A stretch of 64,000 nt of DNA, taken from the NCBI GenBank assembly GCA_009761415.1, contig QUOL01000007.1:496001-560000 (forward strand), given 5' to 3'. Origin of the DNA: Sarcomyxa edulis. Its lineage: Eukaryota; Basidiomycota; Agaricomycetes; Agaricales; Mycenaceae. The position numbers and the translations under genes were made by a program. The notes under the pieces were generated by a model. That model was not told the DNA's origin and did not search any database. It saw only the letters and a list, made by a program, of their open reading frames with translations. The first letter of the stretch is position 1, and every line of letters starts with the position of its first letter. This document shows, one piece after another, positions 53,211 to 64,000 of the stretch.

Positions 53211-55504
53211 ATGCTCTTGTTCTTGACATGCATCTTGTTTTTGATGGACTTGGTCCAATCGAAGCTGCTCACCGATCCTTCTTTGGTAGCGGACACTTAT
53301 GATTTTGTCGTCGTTGGAGGTAAGTAGATATATCCCTTCCTGAACTGATTTCTTCAACTGAGTTGGTTCCCCAGCTGGAACTGCAGGGAGTGTTGTTGCA
53401 AGCCGATTAACCGAGGATCCCAACGTTCGTGTTCTGATCATAGAAGCTGGTGTCAGGTGCGTTATTCTTGGACATGTTTTAGTGTCTAAGTATACTAATG
53501 AGATTGTTGTAGCAATGAAGGGGTCGAGGATCTAATCGTTCCCTTCTTCGGTCTCCAAGCGGCCCCAAATACTCCTTGGACTTGGAACTACACCACAGTC
53601 CCGCAGAATGGTGCCTTCAACCGCTCGATTTCGTATCCTAGAGGCCGGGTCTTAGGGGGTAGCTCAAGTGTCAACTTGATGGTCTACACTCGAGGCTCAC
53701 TAGACGATTTTGATCGCTGGGCCAACGTCACTTTGGATGATGGTTGGTCGTGGGATGCACTTCAACCTTATATCAAGAAGGTGCGTCGCATACATATATT
53801 TCGCGATAATAACTGCTCAGATATCTGCTGATTTTAGCACGAGCATTTTGTAGAATCTGCGGATCATCATAACACTACTGGTCAATTCGATCCAGCCGTA
53901 CATGGATATGCTGGCCCCGTAGAAGTCAGCCTTCCAGGTTTCCCAATCGACCTTGATGGCAAGGTATTGGAGACTCTGCGGGAATCGCCTGAGTTCCGAT
54001 TCAATCTGGACATGAATTCCGGGGACACAATCGGCATAGGTATTTCACATTGATGATAGATAGTCTCGCTGTATATCCTTATCGTCTGTCATCATTACAG
54101 GCTGGACACAGAGCACAATCGGGCATAGCAAACGCAGCTCCTCTGCAACCGCATATCTAGAACCCCGATCATTAGTACGAGATAATCTCGATGTTTTGAT
54201 AGAGAGTCAAGCCACGAAACTGATACATAACGGTATTGTCGACGGACTGCCAGCATTCACTGGGGTAGAATTCGCCCGAAATCGCACGGGTGAGCGGCAA
54301 CGAATCCTATAATGTGCACCGTTGTACAATCCTCTGAACATTCTTAGGCAGACGATTCACTGTGACCGCTCATCGAGAAATCATCGTATCGGCTGGATCA
54401 GTGAATACTCCACAGTTACTGATGCTGTCCGGCATTGGAGACAGAGACCTTTTGGAATCTCTCGGAATCCCGGCCATCGTGCATCTACCTTCTGTTGGGG
54501 CTAATCTCTCCGATCATCCGTTGATTGCCACCCAATACTTTGTCAATTCCACTACAACGTTCGAGGCTGCGGAACGAAACGCGACTCTTGCAGCAGAAGA
54601 GTTGACACTCTACAATGCGAACGGTACAGGCCCTTTGGTCGAAGGACCCTCACAACAAATCGGATGGCAACGATTACCCAACAATCATTCTATATTCGAG
54701 ACGTTCACTGATCCCAGTGCTGGACCCACCTCCGGTCATTATGAGCTCCTATTTTCGGTATGTTGTTACCCTTGCTCGTACCCGATTCTTTCTCAAAAGA
54801 CTTGATCTGCAGAATGGATTCGCGACCTTTATCGGAGAGATACCCGATACAGGCTTCTACATGTCCATCTTGAGTACAGTGGCTTCTCCAGCATCGCGTG
54901 AGTGGGATAGTCTCTACTGAGCTTTGGTCCAAATGACCATCTTTCGTTAGGTGGATCTGTTACCTTGAACTCCTCGGATCCTTTCGATTTCCCTGTGATC
55001 GATCCTAGCATCTTGTCGAGCCAATTCGACCTGACTGTCTTGGTAGAATCGATAAGAGCCGGTCGACGTTTCTTGACCGCTTCTCCGTGGCAAGACTATG
55101 TGATACAACCATTTGCCCCGCTTTCCAATATCACGAGCGACGAGGAGCTCGAACAATTCGTGCGCAGTAACACAGGTACTGAATGGCATCCTGCGGGAAC
55201 AGCAGCGATGTCAGCAAAGGGATCGTCGTTCGGAGTCGTCGATCCTGATCTGAAAGTCAAAGGCGAGTACTCTAGACATACAGTGGCATGCCTGTGCTTA
55301 CGGACTTATCATCCAGGTGTTCATGGCGTACGTGTGGTCGATGCCTCGATTTTCGTAAGTCTTCCTTATCTCGTCAAGTATGGACCTCGTTGCTAAACCA
55401 TAACGCTTTGTATGTAGCCTTTCATTCCAGCGGCTCACATACAGGCCCCTGTTTACATCGTGGCCGAGCGGGCTAGCGACCTTATCAAGGCAGATTATCT
55501 ATGA
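53211..55504 (+). CDS. secreted GMC oxidoreductase, aryl-alcohol-oxidase-like
   Basis: ATG 53211 opens a signal peptide (MLLFLTCILFLMDLVQS). Next come the FAD motif YDFVVVG|AGTAGSVVASRLTEDP, the GMC signature RGRVLGGSSSVNLMVYTRG, a second signature SAGSVNTPQLLMLSGIGD, and the catalytic pair: His in TEWHPAGTAAM and His in FPFIPAAHIQAPVYIVAERA, matching the two-histidine site of aryl-alcohol oxidases. The C-terminus is SDLIKADYL with a stop at 55502-55504. Many N-x-S/T glycosylation sites (NYTT, NRSI, NVTL, NSTT) fit secretion. Such enzymes oxidise benzylic or allylic alcohols and supply H2O2 to peroxidases during lignocellulose attack. It and the GMC gene at 47462 flank the DUF6534 gene; their motifs differ enough that they are not recent duplicates. 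Confidence 0.88.
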
Positions 55505-55771
55505 CTGCATGCTTTGCGGCGATTTTACATGTTACCAATTCTGTGGGTTCAGTACACGAATCATAACTAGGACTCAATCCGCTGTAATGGAACCCGCTCT
55601 AATGACGATAGATATCCAATTGACACGGTAACCTGAGATGTTAGTCAAGTTGCTATGTTGCTGCCCTTTCAAAGATTAGTGTGACACTGAGATAGACAGG
55701 CATACAATGCCATCTTTCATTGTCAATCCCGATAGTCTGACCTAGGAACGTCATATTGAGACGATTGAGGA
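55505..55771. other. 3' intergenic region, convergent genes
   Basis: Short gap between the secreted GMC stop and the 3' end of the minus-strand candidate. Nothing recognised. Confidence 0.35.
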
Positions 55772-56880
55772 TTATGATAATGTCGCATAGGTTAATACAG
55801 GATAATAAAACAATGGGAAAAAATCTCCGTCATTCATCGGTGATCCCAGCAGTACTCGGGAGCGTCTTTCGACGGCTGTTTGGATTGGTGAGAAGGCAAT
55901 GGCTAGAAAATCGTAAGCCCTACAGCTCCTGATCGAGACGGTGACCCGGCAAACCTTAGAAATGATACCAGTCAAGTCATGAGTGAACGGGGGAAGCGGA
56001 GGTTCGGCTTCAGTAGAGCTGAATGGTCCCTCTCGTATCCCCAGTGCGGACTCCAGAAGAGCCTGTCTCTGTCTTCTTCGCTTGCGTCTCTGATAGACAG
56101 CAGTTCCAGTCACAGCACAGATTGCAAAAACTGGAGCATCGTCTCTGGCGATCAGGACATTGTGCAAACAAAAAATCAACGACAAACGTGCTTACCGAAC
56201 CCTACTACCACGGCGATCTCCCATGATGTTCCCAGATGTCCTTTTGGTTGTCCGGGACTTGGGTCTCGTGAATGGATGACTCCTGGATGGAAATACTGAG
56301 ATGGCACTCACGTTGATTCGTTAGACATCGTAAGGAGAGAAAGATCGAGTCTTTCGAGTGTTTTTCAGAGCCTAGTGGTCGTAAGAGTGGCGTTAATTGG
56401 GGACGATTGAATCGCATTCTGTATTTATGCACGGTGACATTCCGCATAGGATCAAGCCAAGATGCACTCAGCGTGTTTGGGTTCGTGCCAAGACCGACAT
56501 TATATGGCAAATGCCAAGTCTGCAATTATAAATGTAAGGTTTCTCAGACATACCAAGGACATGATTACTGGATGGATGCCACGTTAGTTTGAAGATAAAT
56601 CGACCGTCTCGAAGAACGGCAGCAAAATTGACGTGAAAGATACAATGAAGACCCGAGAGGCCAAGAGACAAGCATTTTTTGACGATAGAGAAAACCGCGC
56701 CTCGGTTCACGATCGCGATCGGAACACCTCCTTCTCTTGCCACACCCAAAGGTAAGTCCAAACTTCCAGACCATCGAAGCACCATCCCGGGTTGATCCCA
56801 AGTAGATGCAGCACCTATCATTCTTCCTATAAAAGGCGTGTCAGAAGCTGCCATAGAAGCACCAGAAGTCGGTAACGTAT
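55772..56880 (-). CDS. putative one-pass membrane protein, family not recognised
   Basis: On the minus strand a coding-like frame ends with HSRDPSPGQPKGHLGTSWEI, a hydrophobic helix (IAVVVGFVFAICAVTGTAVY) made by splicing out an intron with a GTAAGC donor and GCTCCAG acceptor, then a stop-transfer YQRRKRRRQRQ and a short cytosolic tail (LLESALGIREGPFSSTEAEP). Upstream exons include TWHLPYNVGLGTNPNTLSAS after a TTGCAG acceptor near 56520, and possibly PFIGRMIGAASTWDQPGMVL. The order (extracellular part, one helix, basic cytosolic tail) fits a type I surface protein. The 5' end and several junctions are unresolved, and the tail may continue through another intron beyond 55,960. Treat the limits as approximate. 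Confidence 0.4.
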
Positions 56881-57608
56881 GTATCTAACGGTCGACCCTC
56901 AGGAGTTTCCACTTTTCACTGTGCTTTTCGTGAAGTATCGGACGTGTGGAGGCACATTTGATACTCGAAATCTCCGCACGTATCAACGGCTTGCGGAGTA
57001 TCACCCAAAACGACTTGAAAATTCTTCTGGGTCTCCTCCGTCCACCGTGACACGGTACCAAAAGGCCGCATTTCACAGCTCCTCGACCCCAAGCTCCTTC
57101 TTGGTTACTAGGTAAGCTATTTGCCGTATGACATGTCGAAATTCCAAACTCGTTCACATCTGAATCAACGGTGAGGGCGCGTCAAGATCCGTCGAATTTC
57201 GTTGACGCGCCATTCTTTTCTGAATCGTTAAACTAACATCAATATTCTTGTGGTGCTTGCGATCGTTGGCTACCAGTTTCCTCCTCCTCATTGCTGTTTA
57301 CAGAGTGTCTCAGTGATCACCAGTCAACGTCAGCGTACAATCTTTGTATCTTGTCTATATCGATCAATTGAATTCTTTCTTCCTCTCCCACTCCCCGGGT
57401 TCCCCTCGGGTACCTTCCAAAGAGTTTGAGCAGATATTGCGAGAGATGAAATGCCATTGATCTTAGCGAAAGTAAGATAATATCGAGGATGATGATGACT
57501 CGGACGACTCGGGCCAATAGCCATAGTGTCATTTGAGCCGCTGCAACACCGCTACGCTCTTCAAGTTGTAACCTATCTCAACTCACCGACACGCACTTTT
57601 CTCGAGAC
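56881..57608. other. intergenic, upstream of the FAHD1 gene
   Basis: About 730 nt between the candidate membrane-protein gene and the acylpyruvase start. A reverse frame at 56885-57157 has no domain; it might be an early exon of the membrane-protein gene. Otherwise nothing is recognised. Confidence 0.35.
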
Positions 57609-58643
57609 ATGGCGGCAGCTTCATTTGTCAAACAGGGCAAAAAGGTATGTTCCCTGGAATCTGGTTTGGAGGAATGAACTCACCCTAAGGTTTGTACTAG
57701 ATAGTAGCTATTGGTAGAAACTACGCGGAACACATCAAAGAGTTGAACAATGCTGCTCCCAAAGAGCCGTTCTTCTTCTTGAAACCCACAACGAGCTATC
57801 TTGCATCCGGTGGAAAGCTAGAAATACCCCAAGGTATCGTCGCACATCACGAAGGTCCGTACTCCACAATCGCGTACGTATACGTCCGCTGGCGTTGATT
57901 TCGAACTGTATCTATAGTCGAACTTGGGGTCATCATAGGCAAGACCGGACGTGATATTTCTCAAGCAAATGCCGAGTCTCATATTGCAGGATATGGTGAA
58001 TCGCTCCGATAGATTGGCCTCAGGGCGAAAGGGCTGACTCCCTTGGCTGAATGAAGCCTTGGCCGTCGACATGACCGCAAGGAATCTCCAAGACCAGGTC
58101 AAGAAAAAGGGTCTGCCTTGGTCTGCTGCGAAAGGTTTCGACACTTTTACTCCAGTCGGGTCAGTCATGTCGGACACATAGAACTTGGGACGCAATTAAC
58201 TTCGTGTTCTATGTGCAGAGAATTCATTCACAAAGACAAAGTCGCGGATCCTCAGGATTTGAGACTGTCTCTCAAGGTTAGCTATCGTCGCCTACGAACC
58301 CTCTTCCCTTTCTGCAAACTTAATCCACACGTCTTAGATCAACGGGGTTCTCAAACAGAATGGAACGACCTCTGACATGATTTTCCGCATCCCTAGACTC
58401 ATCGAACACATCTCTTCGATTATGACGTTGGAGGTCAGCCCGGTAGTTACGTGTCCACCATGTATCTCTAACACGTTTTTCTAGGAAGGAGACCTCGTCC
58501 TGACAGGAACGCCTTCAGGCGTCGGTGCAGTCGTTGCGGGGGACAAGGTAGAGTGCTCTCTGACAAGTAGCTCAGGGGAACACATTGCGAGCCTAGAATT
58601 CGATGCTGTTGCTAGAGCAGGAGGGTACGAATTCAAGCCGTGA
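57609..58643 (+). CDS. FAHD1: FAHD1-type acylpyruvase / oxaloacetate decarboxylase
   Basis: The start is ATG 57609 ([29 protein letters not shown]). Short exons follow: [63 protein letters not shown] and [18 protein letters not shown]. The end includes [20 protein letters not shown]. These are the Mg-binding E-x-E and the active-site loop of the fumarylacetoacetate-hydrolase fold. Length and order match the short FAHD1 branch, which cleaves acylpyruvates and decarboxylates oxaloacetate, usually in mitochondria. The N-terminus is short and shows no strong targeting peptide, so location is uncertain. The stop is TGA at 58641-58643, convergent with the SAPS gene. Confidence 0.9.
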
Positions 58644-58755
58644 ATCCCTGCATGAAATGACACATGTTTCCCCAAAGAAAAATACCCAATTGACTGGTAG
58701 TGCAACATCCAACTATTTACAAGTCAGAATACAATATACAGCAATCCCAAATAGG

Positions 58756-61700
58756 TCAGTGTTTATCGACGGTCATCCGTTTATCAGCCTCTGGACTGTC
58801 AGGTTCTGAGGGACTTGGAGTCGGACTGTCCGAGCTAACCTCGTCGGATGCACTCGGATCACCGCTGAATGTCCAACTGCCTGTCGTAGGTGTAAGCTCA
58901 CCGTCTTGGGCAGTCTGGAAATCTCCGAATTCGCCAAAGCCGTCGAATGACGAATCCTCAATCTCATCCGAGAAAGACGAGGTGAACGTGAATGGGTCCG
59001 AGCCACTTGCTGCTGCCGAATCAGAAAATGGTCCGAATGTGTCCTGTAAACGAACTTTGGTCAGTGATACAAGGAGAATGGATAAAACGATCATTGCGGA
59101 CATCGTCGCTCGAGCTGAAGGGATCTTCAGATATCATGCCACCTGATGAGTGATCAGGATTGAAAACATCCTGTTATGGTGAGGTAAGTGATTCTCCTGG
59201 TCAAGAGAAAGTAAGTAACGTACTTCGAAACCGTTGACATCCAATGGTCTTCGTTCTATGCTCTGATGCCGAGAAGAAATTGGAGGAGTGCTCAGGGTGA
59301 AAGTGGATTGCGAAAGCCAGCCGCCATCTTCGTCGTCCTCGTCCGATCCAGAAGACCCGAAATTATCTGACGATTGCATTTCCTGAGCTAGATAGCGAGC
59401 GAACTAGCACGAAGGTTTGATTAGTAGCCGATACATCACGAGACTGATCACAAGGACATACGTGAGGAGCAGAGTCTCCATCATCGTCGTCGTCATCTTC
59501 CTCTTCCTCCTCATCTTCCATAGGAGCTGGCCCGAAATCGGCACTATTTTCGCGTGTCGGCCGGACACTCCCCGCTCTTCTGAACTCTCCTCTGGGCTCT
59601 GAGCCTCCGACCTCCATCCCGTCAGCTGGAGAAACGCTATCAGCTTCATCTACTTTCCAATGAGCAGCACGAGGAGCGCCTGGGGCGATGATAGGTTTCC
59701 CTCCTCCTAATAAGCAGGAGTCTCGCTTTTTGGTCTCTTCATATCGTCCGGTCACATACTCATCCCAGCCAGGTTCTGGTGCATATTGGACGATAGAAAG
59801 CCGGAGTTCTGGGGGGAAACGCTCCAATGCGGTGATTACATCTTCAGAAATCAGTGTAAGATGTCCCATATAACCTAACCGTACACCCTTGGGTTTTTCA
59901 CTACCATAATCATCAGATTCTTTACTGGAAACCTGATGTGGATGTCTGACTCACCATTCTATATCATTTTGCTTCTGTCCGTCTACTATCCGGTGCATAA
60001 GATGAGCATCACGGAAAAGAGCCAGAGCAAGTTCACGGTTGAGCCCAGTGTCAACGTGACCAGTTAAAATCTGGTGTATAAGATCATATACTGCACTATG
60101 AAGGAAGTTGTTCCAGGGATATTCGAAGAAAAGGTCCTACATTGATTGTGAGCACGTCAACTATTTGCCTCGAATAACGACAACTCACTAATAGGGTCGA
60201 AAGCACGTTCATGTCTAAAAATCGTCGCTTTAACCTCTCGCCTACAGGTATGGGGGTATCGGGCGGCGGGGCATCCATAGCGGCAGATTTGCGAGAGTTT
60301 TTCCGGGAATGCTGGGAACGATGACCGATCGTAGAGTTATCGGAGTCCGAGCTTTGATGAGAATTTGTTCGTTGGGATAATGCCGCCCCCTGAGCAGCTA
60401 TCTCGGATGGTGATGGCATGGACGCGGCATTTGGAGAGGAAGGAACAACCACAGGAGGCTGCTGCAAGGAATTTTCTTCTAGGGAGGAGGTGCTCTTCGA
60501 GGTGGGGTCATCGTGCATGATGATTTCTTCCATCGCTTCGTCGTCTGAGCTCCCTGGTTCGTCATCATCGCCGTCGCTCATATCCTCGTCAGAGTCTATA
60601 GCTGAAGGTGAATCATGAGAGGAATTGGTGACCGGTAATTCTAGCGAAGGTTCTATCTCGTCTTCTCCTTCATCCATAGTTTCGTGGTCGCCACCTTGGC
60701 CAGTTCCAGGAGCTATCACGCGGGCGAGATCTTCGAGAGCAGCTAAACCGCCTTGCAGTCGACCATCTGAATCATATAGATGGTTGAACTCTGGCGAACG
60801 GTTCAACAACGACATGTTTGAACAGTGCAAGAGCTCTGCAAATAGTTCGCAGATTCGGTAACGCTCGAACGTCAATGGTAGTATTTTTCCAATCGTGGTT
60901 GGGACGGGACCGTTCTGATTGATGCTCTTTGAGCACGACGCTGCAGATAAATATCAATTTCGAATGATGAAAAGCTCACCAAACATCGTGGCGTCCGTAA
61001 ATATTTTTGAAACGTGTCTAATCTGTCACACATGATCTCCAGAACTGGACCGAGGTGAACGACACCCATTCGGTCCACCATTTCCTTCATAGCACGTTCC
61101 AAAGTTTCGCGACCATCATCCGAATGAGGTTGCTGCTGAACCTGAATAAGTCGGTTTCGAAGTGTGTGGAAAAGATATGGTTCAAAGTAGTCTGAATTGT
61201 TCTTCCGTATTAGCTCGATTATGACTGAGATAGATTGTATAACCGAGGAAGTATAGGATTCAGTATTTGGTAGTTCCTCCTCCTCTAATGGAGAGGTTGG
61301 CTCGTTTTCACCGTCGCTAGGTTTGGGACGCTCTGGCTCTGGAGATTCCACACGGCCTGGACCAAAATCATTTAGCATGTATGTGGCCAATTTAGTGACA
61401 CTGTCTCGATGGGCTAGTTCACGGGCGAAACGATTGGAAGCGGGGCCGTTTTGAAGACCTTCGGTGAGCCCTGCACCGGGTGATGGAGTCGCCATCGAGA
61501 TGATACCCTTTATCAACTCAGCTACGACGGTGTGGATATCGCTGTTGTGCTCTGGCGAGAGTAACTCGATAAGCCGCGCCATGAGATTCTCAGAAGAAAG
61601 CCACTAATAAAAAGGATATAAGAGGGACACTCTGATTTGAACATTTGTGACAGCTGAAAAAGCGCACCTCGAGGACTCCAGCCCCACGGGGTTGTTCATC

Positions 61701-62419
61701 CATTTGAATTATACGAACAAGGAGGTCCACGAAAGAAGGTGTTTCGATATGTCGTAGTAGTCTTTCGACCACGGAGGGTTGTGATTGGATGAAGGCGAGC
61801 ATCTGAGCATGAAGCTCGGCATTCACAAGCGGAGGACAAATGATATGGAGAGAGATTCACCTCCGCTGGTTTTTTGCTTATGAAAACAGCATTGATCTTT
61901 GCGAAATGAGCAGCCATGACCATCTGCGTCTTCATGTCTTCAGGTGATTTGTCCAATACCGTTTCCCAGAAGGGTGCAAGGAGATGTTCCTGCTGGTTCA
62001 CGCATGTCTCCACAATAGACCATATGTCACTGCAAAGCACTTCTGTTGCAACATACGGATATCTTTCTCGCCAAAGATCAGATTTTCCATACGAGCCAGA
62101 GATAAGACATAGTGAGAGACGAGAGAAACGCACTTGAACTGCCCTCTCTCCTCTCCCTCAATCTGCCCTGTCACGTAACCCAATAACCTCTGCAAGACAT
62201 CCGGCCGTTGAAAATAGTCGAGGAGCCTGGTATTCTGAGCTTTGCATTCCTGAAGTAGGTCGTCTTCGTCCAAGATAGCCTCGAGCGCCACATCCTCCTT
62301 GTCGAGGAGACTGTCTATTGTGGACGCATTGTGGAACCCAAATCTGTGCAAAAAGGGCCGAGGATTTAAGCATTAAAGATCATGCTAATGATGGAGATTT
62401 CGGTGTACCGCCAAAACAT
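58756..62419 (-). CDS. SAPS-domain regulatory subunit of a PP6/Sit4-type phosphatase
   Basis: ATG 62419 (MFWR|FGFHNASTIDSLLDKED) uses an 11-nt first exon. The SAPS domain then runs through several exons: LDEDDLLQECKAQNTRLLDY, QRPDVLQRLLGYVTGQIEGE, QPSVVERLLRHIETPSFVDL, LVRIIQMDEQPRGAGVLEW, and ALERAMKEM-type helices, here ETLERAMKEMVDRMGVVHLG. The C-terminal third is acidic and Ser-rich (DSDEDMSDGDDDEPGSSDDE) and ends with DGFGEFGDFQ and TVDKH at 58756. Members bind the Sit4/PP6 catalytic subunit and direct it to substrates in cell-cycle, TOR and stress control. The length, over 1000 aa, fits fungal SAPs. It lies just downstream of AP-2 mu on the same strand. Confidence 0.9.
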
Positions 62420-62696
62420 ATGTTCAAGAGACCAGACAAGGAGGAAAACGAGGTGAGTGCAAGCGTGCAGGCTGCAATCTGGGCGACGCGTTCAGAGTTC
62501 TGTGATCGTCTGCTTTGGGCTCATTGAGTATTTTTGACAGAACCAACTGCAAGGCACCCGAAAACTGATGCAAAACCATTCCATTAAAATATAAATGTAC
62601 TCTAAGATACACAGCAGAAGATATCCATGAAAGCATACTCGACCTCCATCAGAACTGCGGAGCGAACACTGGGTCAACGAGGCGACAAGATGTATG
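62420..62696. promoter_or_regulatory. gap between AP-2 mu stop and SAPS start
   Basis: 277 nt on the minus strand between two co-oriented genes. A minus-strand frame (62492-62677) could be an alternative last exon of AP-2 mu if the GTAAGC at its penultimate codons is used as a donor. Confidence 0.4.
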
Positions 62697-64000
62697 TTAT
62701 AGAATAACGCTTACCCGAATCTGATAGGACCCACTAGCTTTGGTGAGATAGCGTACCCATTTGACGCTGTTATAATTGCTTTTTTCAAAAACCTTCAGGA
62801 ACCGAACGATCAAACCCGAGGCAGTGAACATGAGGACTTGGAAATCAACGTCAATGGGTGGTCGTGCCCAAACCTGCCGATGCGTGGTGATGGTCAAATC
62901 AGCGGTGGCGGACAGGGTGCATTCTTGCCCTCCTTGGATTCGAGGAAGCCTGAAAGATTGCGCAATTAGTGAGAGGCCGTGCGGGTATATCCGAGGTGCT
63001 CACTTCCATACAACAACGTTCTCTGCAGGAACGTATTTGGCTTTGCCATTTGCAACCTTGCAATCAACAGTGGTGGTATTCAAAGGGGTGGGTATACGCA
63101 ATACGACATTCGTTGCGGAGAGCTTGTTGTTGAAGTTTGCTTTGATGGTTATAGTGTATGAGACTTGGGTAGTACCAATCTCTGTGACCGTCGGGATGAT
63201 ACGTAGAGGAAGTTTCACGTTCGAGGTCGACCGATACCTGTATCCACATATTGTAAGCCTTCACTACACCAACCAAATTACAAGACACTGACCGCATAAG
63301 CTCAAACTCGCCATCTGGCGGTATAAAACTGATCGTGCGAGTAGCGTCAAAGTCGTTCAACCGCACACACTGATGGAACCGGCAATCATCCAGCTCCACC
63401 GCATCACTGACGCCCCGCTCGTTCTTATCGATCACGAGTTTATCGTTCAGACCAAACTTGCACTCCGGGGTGCCTGAGAGATAGGCGCGCATCTGGATAT
63501 GACCATCTACATCGGCACGGAGGACAGTTCCTGAATAAAATCGTCAGAACGTAGTCAATATGAAGCCATTTGAACGTACCTTTAGCACTCATGCTGAGGT
63601 TGACGGTCTCTACGACGTCGACAAACGCCTCGTTCTTCTTGTATTTGACATCTCCACGCCGCCAACTTGTCGCGCCAGTCGCTTGCGATGTAATTTTCGA
63701 CGATTCTTCCTGACAAAGGCACCAGTAAGACGCGGAATAATGAAATAAATATCCACTGCACATACAGCAGCTATGGCCGAAGATACAATACTTTCGGTCG
63801 TGATGTATGATTTGAGGGTATCGATTTCACTGTTTTGAGGATACCCAAAGTCGTTGATCTCTATAATCTCGTCAGTTGGACTGTCTCAACGAGAGGACGA
63901 CCGCATACCATCAATAAGCTCGTATATCAACACAAAATTGTTCTTTATCGACTCCTCGTCAATCTTTCCAAAGTACGACTTCGCGATATTGATGAATCGA
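62697..64000 (-). CDS. AP2M1: AP-2 complex subunit mu (C-terminal ~3/4; 5' end beyond the right edge)
   Basis: The right edge reads [20 protein letters not shown] and [20 protein letters not shown], the end of the longin-like N-terminal domain; these residues match AP-2 rather than AP-1 mu. The linker and mu-homology domain follow: [55 protein letters not shown], then [40 protein letters not shown] and [20 protein letters not shown]. The frame ends [10 protein letters not shown] at 62697. Mu binds YxxPhi cargo signals and PIP2 in clathrin endocytosis; basic residues in the [10 protein letters not shown] region fit lipid binding. The last three-to-five residues are uncertain because CGGGTAAGC could be a donor to a downstream exon. 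Confidence 0.92.

Overview
The window is eukaryotic and looks like a gene-dense Agaricomycete (mushroom-forming basidiomycete) chromosome segment. Nearly all genes carry several short GT-AG introns of about 50-70 nt with visible CTRAY branch points. Intergenic gaps are short, and several families are typical of these fungi (DUF6534 membrane proteins, glucose-methanol-choline (GMC) oxidoreductases, membrane-anchored glutaminase). I saw no rRNA, tRNA, CRISPR array or prokaryotic feature. Gene models were spliced by hand from the sequence, so internal exon borders are reliable where quoted and approximate elsewhere.

Layout. 0-9 kb: the 5' part of a Ser/Thr-rich protein gene runs off the left edge; a six-exon UbiA prenyltransferase; two unnamed genes; a 1.1-kb transposon-like element with ~130-bp inverted repeats; and a large disordered AIM21-like actin-patch protein whose start codon is split by an intron. 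9-21 kb: a ZCCHC8-like zinc-knuckle protein, an unnamed 214-aa protein, acetoacetyl-CoA synthetase, and a 1061-aa coiled-coil protein with a GC-AG intron. 21-35.5 kb: a secreted, membrane-tethered glutaminase; a long stretch without a recognisable gene; a single-finger nuclear protein; the proteasome chaperone PAAF1/Rpn14; an Asi-like membrane RING protein; and dynactin subunit 6. 35.7-41.2 kb: two intact tandem copies of ILV2 (acetolactate synthase). 41.6-58.6 kb: a BTB protein followed by an oxidation-rich block (alpha/beta hydrolase, Fe/2OG dioxygenase, intracellular-type GMC oxidoreductase, DUF6534 membrane protein, secreted aryl-alcohol-oxidase-like GMC, putative one-pass membrane protein) and a FAHD1-type acylpyruvase. 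58.7-64 kb: a SAPS phosphatase subunit and the AP-2 mu subunit, which runs off the right edge.

Functionally most of the window is housekeeping: branched-chain amino-acid synthesis, ketone-body activation, the proteasome, dynein/dynactin transport, endocytosis and PP6-type phosphatase control. The accessory-looking parts are the UbiA gene, the TIR element, and the 44-55.5 kb block next to the duplicated ILV2. The most interesting signals are the tandem ILV2 pair (Ala at the sulfonylurea-resistance Pro site in both, with patchy identity suggesting gene conversion), the TIR element, the split start codon, the GC-AG intron and the all-cysteine RING. I found no clear evidence for a wholly new system; the oxidoreductase block beside duplicated ILV2 is the best candidate for one.
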